A stretch of DNA of 64,000 bases, from assembly GCA_039619475.1 (NCBI GenBank), contig CM077115.1:309580734-309644733 (forward strand), read 5' to 3'. A model generated the notes under the pieces. It saw only the letters and a program-made list of their open reading frames with translations, was not told the origin of the DNA and searched no databases. Source of the stretch: Icerya purchasi (lineage: Eukaryota; Arthropoda; Insecta; Hemiptera; Monophlebidae). Shown here in pieces: positions 1-10,690 of this stretch. Numbering within the stretch: the first letter of the stretch is position 1; every line of letters begins with the position of its first letter. Made by a program: the position numbers and the translations under genes.

Positions 1-3000
1 AGAATGAAGAAGTCAGAAGAGGGAGGAGGAAGCGGTGAACTGATAGCCTGGAGAGCATCCATGGAGTCAGAAATGATTAGATAGTCGGAGGACGTACGAT
101 TGCACGAGATATGTATGATCGCACGAAGGATAGCCATCAATTCGGCCGTAAAAATAGAACAGAAAGATGGGAGGCGAAAGGATTCGGAGAAATTAGAGTC
201 GGGAAGAATAAAAGACGATCCGACCCCACCGGGTCCTCTAGAGCCATCAGTAAAAACAAGTGCATGAGAAGGAAAAAGACAACTGACCGTACTGTGAAAT
301 TCCTGTTTAATGACGTTCTGAGGCATAAACTTGGAAAATTTAGGGAGAAAATGTACTTTGGGAGGGTGTAAGAGGTCGAAATAATTGAATGAGAAGTACG
401 GAAGATTATTGCTGGATATAATATGGGAGGAGAAATGGCTAAGACGTTGAGAAATAGGGGCTAAGATAGGGATTTTATTAGAAACAAAACGCCAGTTCTT
501 GGCAATGTAAATGTAGGAAGGAATAAGTTGAGACGAAGTGAAAGGTAAACGTTTGGAAAGGAAACGATAGCCCAAATAAGACCTTCGAACTGAGAGGGGA
601 GGTATTCTAGATTCCGCGAGCATTGCTGAAATGGGAGAGGATTTGAGAGCACCGAGGCAAAGACGGAGACAGGAGTTTTGTATTATATCTAATTTGGAAA
701 GAAGGGATCTGGAGGCACAACCATAGATAAAAGAGCAGTAATCAAACTTGGAGCGAATAATGGATGTATACAGGGAAATGAGCAGATGAGGATCACCTCC
801 CCATTTGGTTGGAGACAAGGATTTTAGCAAGTTCAGTCTTTTAACGGCAGAACAAGAAAGGTGGTCAATATGCTCAGAGAAGGTCAGACGACTATTAAGG
901 TAAATACCGAGATAGCAGCAGCAAATAACACGGGGAAGAGAAACTTGATTCAGGGATAGGTTGACTAATGTGGAGTTGTAGGGGCGGAGAGTAAAAACCA
1001 TAGAAGAGGATTTAGAAGGAGAAACAGAAAGGTGAATAGAAGATAGGGACTGTTCAAGTGCAAACAAAGACGAATTAAGAGTTTCGTTGGCGATTACCAA
1101 GTCATAGGAAGAGGAAAAAAGAAGAATATCATCCGCAAAGAATAAAGAGAGGGAGTTTAAAGGAAGAGATGCTACAGCAATGGTATATATATTGAAGAGG
1201 GTGGGGCTGAGAGAGGAACCTTGCGGAAGACCACGGAAAACACTTCTTGTAGCTCGAAGCCACGGAGAGGAAATGTGGATAATGCGATTTATCATAAGAT
1301 TAATAATCAGCGAAATGAGTTTGACTGGGAGATTAATTGCGGCCATTGCGTCTTTTAGACTAGGTAGATGAACGTTATCAAAGGCTGAGGATAAGTCGAT
1401 AAAAGAAGCCAGCGTGAAATGCTTATGTATGAAGGATTTATAAACGTGGGAAACAAAGGAGCTAATACAATCGGCAGGACCAATGCCTGGTCGAAAGCCA
1501 AACATGTTGGAAGGAAGTAAGTTGTTATGTTCCAGCCACCAAACAAGACGTTTATTCAGCATGCCTTCAAAGAGTTTCCTGAAACATGATGCCAAAGAGA
1601 TAGGACGTAAGGAAGCATTTTTTTTCGGGATGGGAATAACGATAAAGGAGTTCCAGGAAGACGGAGTGATGCCTCTGGATAAAAAGGAATTGAAGAGTTC
1701 AAGGAGAAACGCAAGTGACTGCTCAGACAGATTTTTAAGGACTATATATGGAATACCATCTATACCCGGTGTAGGACTGGTAGAGTTTAAGAGAACAGAC
1801 TTTAGTTCATTGATATTGAATGCAGATGTTAAAGGGTGCGGGGAAGAGCTCTGTACGGAAGGAAAGGAGTAAAGTTCCTCAAAGTTAGGAACGTACGCGG
1901 GAGCAGTGGAGTCGACAAAAGATAATAGGCTATCACGAGTGAGATTAAGGTTAGACGGGTGTTCTGAAGACGGGGATTTGAACGCCTTAGCCATTTTCCA
2001 AATATGAGAAAGTGGGGTAGTTCTGGAGAAGGAAGAACAGAAGTTCTGCCAGGAGGACCTCTTTAAGGCTTTCAGCATGTACCTAGCTCTGGCATTAGCT
2101 CGCTTGTGAGCAAGAAAATTCTCGGTAGTAGGACTGGAGCGAAAGTTTCTAAAAGTAGCTCGACTGAGTCTAAAAGCTGCTTCGCACTCGTCATTCCACC
2201 AGAGTGAAGATGCCGACGTACCTCGCTTGGAGCGCATCGGGGGGCGAGATGGAGAAGATAAAGAAAGAGCAGATGTAGTGGAATGAAGAAAAAAATTATA
2301 GGATGATATGGGATCAGAGGAAGGACACAAATTAGGAAGCAAATGATCCATAATAGAACGAAATAGAGCCCAGTCCGTTTTGGAAAGATTCCATTTGGGA
2401 GAATGAAGGGGCCTAAATGGAGCAGGAGAAGGAAAATTGAGAGGAGTTATCAGAATGGGAACATGATCACTACCAAAGGTACCCGCAAGAGTCCTCCAGT
2501 TATAGTTGAGGCCAGCATTGGGAGAGGAAAAAGTTAGGTCAAGGGAACTGAAGATGGACGGACTCCTAATATATGTAGGCGAGGAATCGTTAAGGAGAAC
2601 TAAGTTATCGGAAAGAATAGAATTTTCAAGGACAGTACCATTAGAGTTATAGGATGAGCAACCCCAAGAGGGGGAGCGAGCGTTCCAGTCGCCACCAATG
2701 ATAAAGGGATGAGGAAAAGAATTGAAAAACTGAGAGAGGGGAAAGTGACGAAGATCATAATCAGGAGGAACATAGACGGAAATAAAATTTAAGGAGCGGC
2801 CAGGGTTAGTAGGAATAGAAATATGTACAATATTTGGCTGATTGTTGTTAGAGGAGAAGTTATAAGGAACATTATGAGAAAGAAAGGGAATATCATTTCT
2901 TATGAGGATAGCGGCTCCACCGTAACCATCCTCACGATCATTCCTGACCAGAGTGAAACCTCTAAATTGGAGATTCATTCCAGCACGGAGCCACGTTTCA

Positions 3001-3110
3001 GAGATAAGAGCGACACTGATTTCATGGAGATCCAACAGACCCTCTAATGAATGTTTATTAGCTCTAAGGCTACGACAGTTCCATTGTAATATATTCAAGG
3101 CGGTCACCAT
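1..3110 (-). CDS. LINE ORF2: AP endonuclease-reverse transcriptase-RNase H, open to the window edge
   Basis: The frame starting at ATG 3110-3108 was checked codon by codon to position 1 and holds no stop in 1036 codons. It needs no in-window terminator because it runs off the left edge. N-terminal endonuclease: W10-N-C-R-S-L, metal-binding E38 in SETW, D141 in GGDWNA and D215-H216 in GSDHVP. Reverse transcriptase: D572 in FIDLSSAFD, RGLPQGSSLSP near residue 640 and the catalytic FADD box at 658-661. RNase H begins with FTDGSR (D955), then TAELMAIL (E990) and ISDSMDA (D1015); the last catalytic Asp would lie outside. The protein nicks target DNA and copies its RNA at the nick (target-primed reverse transcription, known for the family). 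The TAA of the upstream frame and this ATG are 2 nt apart. An intact endonuclease and RT suggest a young copy. Confidence 0.92.
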   Translation of the reverse strand, partial: MVTALNILQWNCRSLRANKHSLEGLLDLHEISVALISETWLRAGMNLQFRGFTLVRNDREDGYGGAAILIRNDIPFLSHNVPYNFSSNNNQPNIVHISIPTNPGRSLNFISVYVPPDYDLRHFPLSQFFNSFPHPFIIGGDWNARSPSWGCSSYNSNGTVLENSILSDNLVLLNDSSPTYIRSPSIFSSLDLTFSSPNAGLNYNWRTLAGTFGSDHVPILITPLNFPSPAPFRPLHSPKWNLSKTDWALFRSIMDHLLPNLCPSSDPISSYNFFLHSTTSALSLSSPSRPPMRSKRGTSASSLWWNDECEAAFRLSRATFRNFRSSPTTENFLAHKRANARARYMLKALKRSSWQNFCSSFSRTTPLSHIWKMAKAFKSPSSEHPSNLNLTRDSLLSFVDSTAPAYVPNFEELYSFPSVQSSSPHPLTSAFNINELKSVLLNSTSPTPGIDGIPYIVLKNLSEQSLAFLLELFNSFLSRGITPSSWNSFIVIPIPKKNASLRPISLASCFRKLFEGMLNKRLVWWLEHNNLLPSNMFGFRPGIGPADCISSFVSHVYKSFIHKHFTLASFIDLSSAFDNVHLPSLKDAMAAINLPVKLISLIINLMINRIIHISSPWLRATRSVFRGLPQGSSLSPTLFNIYTIAVASLPLNSLSLFFADDILLFSSSYDLVIANETLNSSLFALEQSLSSIHLSVSPSKSSSMVFTLRPYNSTLVNLSLNQVSLPRVICCCYLGIYLNSRLTFSEHIDHLSCSAVKRLNLLKSLSPTKWGGDPHLLISLYTSIIRSKFDYCSFIYGCASRSLLSKLDIIQNSCLRLCLGALKSSPISAMLAESRIPPLSVRRSYLGYRFLSKRLPFTSSQLIPSYIYIAKNWRFVSNKIPILAPISQRLSHFSSHIISSNNLPYFSFNYFDLLHPPKVHFLPKFSKFMPQNVIKQEFHSTVSCLFPSHALVFTDGSRGPGGVGSSFILPDSNFSESFRLPSFCSIFTAELMAILRAIIHISCNRTSSDYLIISDSMDALQAISSPLPPPSSDFFI

Positions 3111-3112
3111 GT

Positions 3113-3874
3113 TTAAGCCTTGGAAGGGTTGGGACAAAGGAAAGTGGGGACAGGGACAGGAGGGAGAAAGTGAGAGAAGCCTCGACAGATGTAGGAGGCC
3201 ATTACAAGATGCAAGGATAACAGCACATAAGAAGAGCTTGGAGGTAGAAGAAAAGGGAGAGGTAGGACACCGGAAATAGAATGGAAAAGAAAGCAAAACG
3301 GAGCCAGCCAGATAAAACATAAAGTGGAGCAAGGGGAAAGATAAACTGAGCTAAATTTTAGGAAAGGGAGGCATGCAGAGAGCAAAGTACGAATTGTCCT
3401 CCCATTGACACATATGCCGCTAGCATAAAAGGAGTCATTGGTGCTGAAAACAAAAGGCAACGAAGTAGACAGCCTAATGGCCATTACGAACGCAGAATGT
3501 AGATCAAGTCTACAAATTATGAGTTGAATTAGGTGCATGTCAGCAATCCTAATAAATGTTCCATAAGCACAAGAGACTGTGCAGCAGAGAGTAGTTCCTA
3601 TGTATCTCAGTCCAAAGATGTTTTGTAGCAACTTGACATGAGTACATAGGGTAGCAAGAGGAGTAAAGTGAAAAAAACCGTGCCCGAAGGTATTTTTGAT
3701 AACCTCAGCAACGGCATATTCACAAAATGAAGAAAAAACCAACAAGCACATAAAAAGTGCATAATTCATCAGATTCGGGCAGCTGTCTTCAATGCCTGGA
3801 TATATTTGCGGGAAAAGAAAAAGAGGTGAATACGAAAGAGTATAGAATGAGAAAGTGACGAAAAGAAGCAACAT
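3113..3874 (-). other. Open frame of 253 codons between ORF1 remnant and ORF2
   Basis: This frame is stop-free, is in the same phase as the ORF1 remnant (separated by the stop at 3931-3929), and ends TAA two bases before the ORF2 ATG. The translation is hydrophobic and Cys/Leu/Phe-rich, with no recognised domain and no CCHC zinc knuckle. It may be a chance opening, a diverged part of ORF1, or a spacer kept open. No function is assigned. Confidence 0.3.
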
Positions 3875-3928
3875 CGAAAATAAGAAGCAATGCTTGGCTC
3901 CAAGCTTTTAACTTTTATGCTTCTGTAA

Positions 3929-4459
3929 CTATTGAGAGCAAAGATTATTGGAGAGAAACGATGATAATGAGTCAACAAAGGAGGAAGAAGAAACAATGTT
4001 GTTGGAGTTAAGAAGCTCCATGATGGCCGCCGAGATAGTTTGAATTACGGGCGGAGAAACCGAGGAAGGAACAGAGATGTTAGTCAGGGAAGTAGGATTG
4101 GTTTGAAAAGTAGTTGGGGCATAGGTATCATTTGTAGCCGGGATATTTGAATGAGTAGGTCTCCTAAGAGCCCATCCATTAGAGGGGTGAGGGATAGAGT
4201 TAGAAGGAAGCGGAGGAAATTGAGGAGAAGGAACATATGAAGATTTAGGATTACGAGGTTTGTGGAAAGTGGGAGATTTAGGACTAGAAGGAGAATAGAT
4301 TCGAGATGGGGAGGAGGTAGGCCCTTTTGAAGGAGCTCTGTGCGACAAAGGGGACACCGCGGCTCGATCCGCGTAGGTGAATGCTTGTGATACAAAGCGA
4401 TTCTTATTTAAAGAGGCAGCCTCTTGAAAAGAAATATTTTCAAAGGCCATTAGCACCAT
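3929..4459 (-). CDS. LINE ORF1 (gag-like) remnant, Pro/Ser-rich C-terminal part
   Basis: The 176-codon frame opens with MVLMAFENISFQEA, resembling the stretch that follows the zinc knuckles in ORF1 proteins of I/Jockey-type LINEs (a conserved 'MA..NIS..EA' block). A Pro/Ser-rich linker (residues about 37-125) and a C-terminal Ser-rich helix-like segment follow. ORF1 proteins bind the element RNA. The zinc knuckles expected upstream are absent: an in-frame TAA lies one codon before the ATG and the next 200 bases show no CCHC in any frame. The copy is therefore truncated or degenerate at its 5' end. Family placement rests on one short motif plus position ahead of ORF2. Confidence 0.6.
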   Translation of the reverse strand: MVLMAFENISFQEAASLNKNRFVSQAFTYADRAAVSPLSHRAPSKGPTSSPSRIYSPSSPKSPTFHKPRNPKSSYVPSPQFPPLPSNSIPHPSNGWALRRPTHSNIPATNDTYAPTTFQTNPTSLTNISVPSSVSPPVIQTISAAIMELLNSNNIVSSSSFVDSLSSFLSNNLCSQ

Positions 4460-4469
4460 AGGTTAACAG

Positions 4470-5436
4470 AAAGACTAGGTTGAACAGACAGATAAAAATA
4501 ACAATTGTTAGAGAAAGAGGAACCGTATATGTCCGATACCAAAGTCTGAGATGAAAACTTCGATAAGATTAGAGGATGGGATTTTTCTTAAGAAAAGAAG
4601 TGGAAAGAGGCAGCAACCCAAGCCAAGAAGTCCGTATGTAGAAAAGAACTATTACGACTGAGAGGACGTTTACGAAGAATTATAAAACAACAGGAATTAA
4701 ACGGAGTTCTAAGGGGTTTTTCTACTTTTCGCATTGCTCCGTATATCTCTTTTTTTTTTTTCTCATCTCTATCGGTAAATCCGTTATGAAATTTATCTCC
4801 TTTATTTCTAATCGGATGATGAAAATATGATGCAGCTTTCTTTGTTCTTCAGCCAATATCCCTCGGATTCGTCGTCAAAAACAAATTGATAAAAAGAAAG
4901 TTGAAGAATTGGTCCTACAACGGAAATTCCCGTTCGGCGATGACTCGAGAAAAGGATTTCGAAGATCGTTTAAACGGATGAGAAAGTTAAAAATAAGGAA
5001 AGTTACTGAAAGAATATCGAAAGTATCACAAAACGAAGAGAAATATGTGCCAAAAATCGGAAATTATTTTTTTTCTAAAAATGAAAAATGCGCCAGTTTT
5101 AGAGAATTATAGAAAATAAACAAATTGTAAAAGACCATGTAGCTCTGGATGTTCCGTTTTTTTTTTTTTAGGAGAAAACGATAGCCGAAATAAACGGTTC
5201 AATGAGTGAGCACTATTTTCGGCCAGTCCTACTTTGCAGACCGTCAATTATAGTCTGACATATTGAAAATGTCTTCTTCGCGAACAAGCCGAGAAAATCT
5301 GTTTTCACATATTGAAATACGTCCTATTTACGGACATTTGGTGAAATTCAACTGTCACGCAGCCAAATGACGTCCAATATTCGGAAGAAAAGTTCATAAA
5401 TATACCAAATATAAAATGCGAATACATTTAAATAAG

Positions 5437-5489
<53 letters not shown>

Positions 5490-6690
5490 GTATGTATTTA
5501 TGTGTGTAAACTATCCGACTGATATATGAGTTGGAGATAAATAAAAAAAAAAAAAGGATGAAAAGTCCATTCTCTTACATTGAATATCACTTTATACGTA
5601 ATAAAAAATTAGAAATGCAAATAATTGATCGGTATTTGTAAAATTTATTAAGATTACCCTTTAAGCGAATATAAATAAAACGTTTTTTATTTCGGAATAA
5701 ATCAAAATTTTATAGACATTTAAAACTGATGTAGGTTCGTCGTAATCACTTTTAAAATTGGCACTCGCAAAAACGATGTTGTTTACTACTGTTATATAGT
5801 TAAATCTATACCATTGCTAGATGCAATAATTCGCAGAAAAACAAAACATTATAACTAAATTCGGTAAGTTGTAGAAACCTCCCTCTATATTTTATTAGTA
5901 AATTAAAGTAGACTGGCAGAAAGTTTAATATTATCTGGATTTCAAAATGTTTGTACTAAAGTTACATTCCGATAGATTGGTCAATTGTGCAACTGATAAT
6001 TACGATATTAATATAAGGAACCTCGCTTTTAATCATTTAGATTAGATACAAATGTATAAACATAGGGTTGGGAGAATATGTTTGGAAAAAAACTTCTAAT
6101 TTCACTCGGAATCGAAGATTAATATTTAATTAATGAATTTATATATTCCCTTCTACTTCGTTAAAATTAATAGGAAACTGTTTACCTAAAGATAATTTTA
6201 GTAGTATAATTTTCACTGTATTTATTATTTGGACTCATTGTTGAATATAATCACGACAAAAATACTAAGTGTTAAAATTTATTTTTGTCGTAGTATAATT
6301 TTGTTTTAAAAATAGCGGCTAAATATTTATAGTGTTTTTCAATAAGGACGCCCGATTTTTAAATGTAAATAAGACAGATATCTACTCAATTTTTTTTTTT
6401 TTTTGTTATTTGAATCAATAGTGTATGGCAAATCACCATGTAAGGTTATTGAATAACGTGTGTAAATCATCAAATTTTATTTTCAAAATCGTTGCTTCGT
6501 TTAAAGAACGTTCCTCACGTCACATGATTTTTATCCTCGTCGTAAGTGTTCTGCTGAGTCGACTTTATTCGACGTTTGGTGGTCAAATTCGAGTCATCCG
6601 GTTCGATAACTAATCAGCCAACATCCGTACGTCACCGGAACACAAGATCTGCTGAAAACATCGCTGCTGTGCGTGAAAGTGCCCAGAAAG
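4470..6690. other. Non-coding AT-rich stretch
   Basis: No credible gene was seen. T runs lie near 4750 and 5158. Part of 4500-4750 may be the degenerate 5' region of the adjacent LINE. A compound TA/TG microsatellite sits at 5437-5490. Confidence 0.5.
5437..5490. repeat. Compound (TA)n(TG)n(TA)n microsatellite
   Basis: About 12 bp of TA, a TG block of roughly 20 bp and then about 20 bp of TA are read directly in the sequence. Confidence 0.95.
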
Positions 6691-6700
6691 GGGCCGCATC

Positions 6701-6886
6701 GTTTCGGACTAGGTCGTTTAGGCCTAGATCGTTTCGGCCTAGATCATTTCGACCTAGATCGTTTCGGCCTAGATCGTTTCGGACTAGGTCGTTTCGGCCT
6801 AGATCGTTTCGGCCTAGATCATTTCGACCTAGATCGTTTCGGCCTAGATCATTTCGGCCAAGATTGTTTCGGCCTTGTTACATTTC
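6701..6886 (+). repeat. 15-bp minisatellite with 75-bp higher-order period
   Basis: Units of about 15 bp (consensus CGTTTCGGCCTAGAT) repeat roughly 12 times. Variants recur in the same order every five units: the GGACTAGGTC variant occurs at 6706 and again at 6781, exactly 75 bp apart, and the GACCTAGATC variant also recurs. Because 15 is divisible by 3, the + frame 6576-6905 reads as a repeated Ser-Phe-Arg-Pro-Arg pentapeptide. That is probably incidental; there is no domain, signal or gene context. Confidence 0.93.
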
Positions 6887-6909
6887 GGCTTCGTCCATTT
6901 TCTAAGTAG

Positions 6910-8185
6910 GTTAGTGAGTTTTTAATATTTTTCCTTTAATTAATATCATGTTTAAGTTGTAAGATAATTGAATCGGGAAAAACACAATCCGGGAAATTTG
7001 CTTAAAAAATAAATCAACAGTTTTCAATGTCTTTTTTTTTTTTTAGTTTATGTATCGTTTAAAAAATTATTCTTGAAATACCGAATAGTTATTCTTTTAG
7101 CGGATTATTTCAATAAAAATTTTTCGAAAAAATTAGTCGATACAGGCATCAATTTATCATTATGATCGGTTTTTTTGCTTCAAAAAAAAAAAAAAAAAAA
7201 AAAAAAACTGTGCGTTTAAAGTGACAAATAAATTAATTATAACGATTATGAAAAACTACTAATTTGGAAAAAGAAAAATCGATCTAGATTCTATTGAAAA
7301 AATTTGTTCGTTAGTCTTAAGAAGTTATTCTCCCGTTTTCATGTTTATTTTTAACGGGAACCGTTCGTTTGGACGCAATCGACCAACCTTGGTCGACTAG
7401 TCGTGGAGAAAATTATTTTAAAAAACTTTACAGGAAATATTTGTTTTTAATTTAGTCTTTCATACAGAATCCTTGGCGCTTAGATACATCATGCTCGACT
7501 AATTTGTTATATATGTGATAATAATTGTCTTTCATTCTTATCTATTTTTTAAATTTTTTTCTAAAATACAGCTAGCTAAAAAATAAATATTTTATCCTAC
7601 ACGATATGTAAACACAATTTAATCACTTTGGAATGAACTATAATCCCTATCAGTGTGAAATATGACTTACATGAAATAGAATTCACTTTTAAACCGTTCA
7701 AAAATATCAATAAAGTAGCTCGTTTAATAATAAAATTTAAAAAAATAAACAAAAAAATCGATTAATAAAAATTTTCTGACTTTTAAATTAACCCGAAAGT
7801 ATAAATTTGTTTACTATTACATATCGCTACTTTAGAAAACAACTAAATATTGATCGCTAGTGAATGTGTCTTAGAAAATAAAACAGCATTAAAAATCTAT
7901 ATGCGAAAAGCAATTTTATGAAAATATTGTAGTCTAGTTATGTTCTTGAAAAATTTTTAATTTTGCATCTTAAGAAACGTTTTTTTTTTTTTGTTGTTTT
8001 TTTTTAATGTTTATTATCGTAAAAAGGTTTTTTATTATCAATTTGTCATAGGTAATATGGTAGCGAGTGTATTTATGTTTGAAAAAATATATAATATTTT
8101 AAAATGCATTTAAAACTATCATTAAATAAAGTACAGCCGTACTTGAAATAAAACAGTGTAAATCACGGTTACTTTATGTTAGTAT
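6910..8185. other. Non-coding AT-rich stretch
   Basis: Only homopolymer runs were seen (a 26-base A run near 7181-7206 and T runs near 7030 and 7980). No gene or recognisable transposon was found. Confidence 0.5.
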
Positions 8186-8189
8186 TAAT

Positions 8190-9030
8190 GTAGTCAACTC
8201 TTTAAAAATTTGGCATAATGGTCTATTATATAAATTAAAAATTCTGTTACCAACTAGGTTATATCTCTTGTTGAGTTCATATCTTCATAACCGATATTTC
8301 CAGATGCGCTATGAACACACGTACTCAGAATTATATCCAGTTTTAGCAGGAATGCCATTAATTCTGAGACCCACGCTGTATTTAATATATACAGCAGACT
8401 TTCCTGTAACGGAAAATTCACAGGTGGGGGCTACATTTGCTGACGACACGGCATTACTTGCGTCACATTCAGATCCAAAAAGATAGCAAGCGACAATCTT
8501 CAGAAGGCCCTTATCGAGGCGGAAAGCTGATTTAAAAAGTGGAAAGTTCAGATCAACGAAAGTAAATATCAGTAAAAGGTTCATTTCCCGAATAGAAAAG
8601 TCATAATCCCAACTGTCAGGATAAATAGAATGGAGTTGTCTCAACGGTTAAGTACTTGGAGTTACACATGGAAGCAACAAGTACAGGCAAAGAAAAGAGA
8701 ATTAGATACTCATATTTAAAAAAAATATATACTGGCTCATAGGAAGAAATAGCGTTTTAAGTATTGATAATAAACGTTTGATGTACACAAGTATCTTGAA
8801 GAATATTTGGACCCACGGAGTACAGCTTCGGGGGGTTGTGCTAAACCTACAAATCTGAAGATAATACGAACACTATGCAGAATAAATATTTTTCCCTTAC
8901 TCGCTTCAGGTAATCGTGCGTTGATAATAATATTTTCGTTTATTAGAAGGAGTGGCATCATTATTTAAAGTTCATGGATAGTACCGGTGCAATTAGATGT
9001 AATTGCGCAAAGAAATTTCAGACTACAAAA
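8190..9030 (+). mobile_element. Jockey-like LINE reverse transcriptase relic
   Basis: Reading + frames gives a Jockey-type RT middle and C-terminal part: WHNGLLYKLK, LLSSYLHNRYFQMRYEH, a degraded equivalent of PQGSVLGP, LYLIYTADFP and the catalytic ATFADDTALLASHS (8430-8465). A KKWKVQINESKYQ block follows, then WLIGRNSVLSIDNKRLMYTS and the IWTHGVQL motif (8730-8830). Several stops and frameshifts (for example after 8486) make it a dead 5'-truncated copy. The clade call follows the order and wording of motifs that are strongly conserved in insect Jockey elements. Confidence 0.85.
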
Positions 9031-9760
9031 TAAATATAATTTTTAGTAGTAATAGTAATGATAATAATAATATACGTTTAAAGAGGGGGGGGGGGTGGAG
9101 GGAGAAGAAAAGGAAATAAACCAATAAGGTAAATAAAATAAAGTATTATTTAGCTACGAAATAACAACACTGTGCTGCTACATTTTTCTTTGCTTATTTC
9201 TTAATTTTTTGCTGTTCAGTCGTGATCAAGTGCTCGTCGCACTTTGGTCACGATATGGCCAGTTTATAGTTTTATTTTATTTTGGCGTTCGTGGGTCGTG
9301 TGATCCATGACGGTCATGGTTGTTGCAAAGATCTGTTACAAAAAACAAGTTCCGCAATTTGTTTTTGTGTTTTTATAATGGCGCAACGGATCCTTAAATA
9401 GCAGCATAATGATAATATTAATAATAATCATAATAATCATAATAATGGAAAAGTAAATGGTAGAGTGGAAAAGTTGAAATTTAATGAAATGGTAGTTAAT
9501 ATAAATGAAAGGTTTGGTTGATGACTAATGCTTTTACGTCGGGCCAGAAAAAACAAAAAATCTTCAGGCTCGTAACTAAAGCGTTATGATATGTAACAAA
9601 ATCCTTGCGTATCAGGATTTATAGAGTATGCGACAGATGTTATTAAAGCTCATACCGGAAGAGAGATACTTGACAGTCATACGAACAAACCTGCTGCTGA
9701 ACTGCTACATACTGCTAGTGATAGGAAGCGGCTGAAGCGTAAGAAACCTCATGACCTTGT
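9031..9760. other. Non-coding; one imperfect hairpin
   Basis: A stem-loop is formed by CGTGATCAAGTGC (9221-9233) and GCACTTTGGTCACG (9239-9252) with a 5-base loop and one bulge. AAT/AATA-rich runs lie near 9055-9075 and 9410-9445. No gene was seen. Confidence 0.5.
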
Positions 9761-9764
9761 TTAA

Positions 9765-10690
9765 AGTAAAGACTATCGGGTAAGTACCATTGGGTACTTC
9801 TCCCTTCATGCTCAATATTTCCCTAGTTAAGCTACGAGTGGGGTTCATAAATTCCTGATTGTTTCTGATTCCAAAGGCATTCTTCAAGCCATCTCCTCTC
9901 CTTCTTTTCATACTTCTGACGGTATCATCCTCTCTATTCGATCTCTTGTCTCCTCTTTGTTCTCGTTCCGCGCCATTCTCATAGACTTTCTATCTAGTCA
10001 TTCCAATATTGAGGGTAATGACTCAGCTGACTCTTTAGCTCGCTCAGCCGCCCGCATTGGTCCTTTCCTTGACTCTTTCCCTTCCTCAGATATTGTTTCT
10101 CTATCACGCTCTAATCATTCTAAACTTTGGTCTGACATGTATCCATCTTTATTCTCAAATGGCTTTTCACAGTAGCGTCTTATTCAACCGGTTCCTAGTT
10201 TATTGCCTTGGTTTCAATCTATTCCTACCTGTCGTCGTTTCACTGTTGTTTCCTTAATTAGGCTTAGAATCAATCATTCTCTACTCCCCTCTTCTCGCTT
10301 TCGTTTTTCTTTAGCTTTTTCTCCTTTCTGCTCTCTTCACGCTTCTGAGCCTTCTTGTATTTGTGATTCAAATCATATCCTATTCGAATGTTTTGCATTC
10401 TCTAACGAGCGCTTCCTTCTCTACGCCTAATTTTCGGATTTGGGTCTTCCTATTCCCTTTAACGCTACCTATATTCTTTCCTTCCCATTGCCTTCAGTTA
10501 TTCCGTTGCTGCTGTTCTTTGTCTTTTCCATTTCTGACCGCCTGGCTATTTAGTTATAACTCTTAATGTTTCATGTTGTTGGGACAAGGCCGCTGGCGCG
10601 CCCAGGGTAGGAAAAATAAAATAGTTAAGAATATTGCTCAATGGCCTAGATGGCCAGTTTGTAATACAATAAATAGATAAAAAAAAACAA
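9765..10690 (+). mobile_element. 5'-truncated LINE, RNase H and 3' tail
   Basis: The translation shows a degraded start (LPSCSIF), then KFLIVSDSKGILQAI, matching ISDSMDALQAI in the RNase H domain of the LINE at 1-4460. Next comes NIEGNDSADSLARSA, which holds the terminal RNase H Asp, and then the post-RNase H block LIRLRINHSLLP. Downstream, CICDSNHILFEC is the usual Cys-rich C-terminus. A conserved 3' UTR (GTTGGGACAAGGCCGCTGG near 10575) and A-rich tail end near 10690. Stops at about 10174 and 10430 and frameshifts show it is inactive. Orientation is opposite to the 1-4460 copy. Confidence 0.85.

Larger units (their letters stand above)
1..4460 (-). mobile_element. Non-LTR retrotransposon (LINE, I/LOA-like), 3' end beyond the window
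   Basis: The - strand carries the tail of a gag-like ORF1 (4459-3929), an open spacer frame (3874-3113) and a long ORF2 (3110 to the left edge) with AP endonuclease, reverse transcriptase and RNase H domains. That domain order is typical of the RNase H-bearing LINE clades (I, LOA and relatives). The element is 5'-truncated or decayed upstream of 4459, since an in-frame stop precedes the ORF1 remnant and no zinc knuckle was found up to about 4750. Related 3'-end fragments lie at 9765-10690, 15945-16345, 18168-18385, 36160-36480, 49513-49808 and 54024-54140, so the family is abundant here. The 5' boundary is approximate; the 3' end is outside the window. Confidence 0.9.

Noticed and set aside
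6576..6905. Possible Arg/Ser-Phe-Pro repeat protein
   Set aside because: The frame exists only because a 15-bp minisatellite cannot break frame. There is no domain or conserved neighbour, and the overlapping frame 6673-6909 is equally repetitive.
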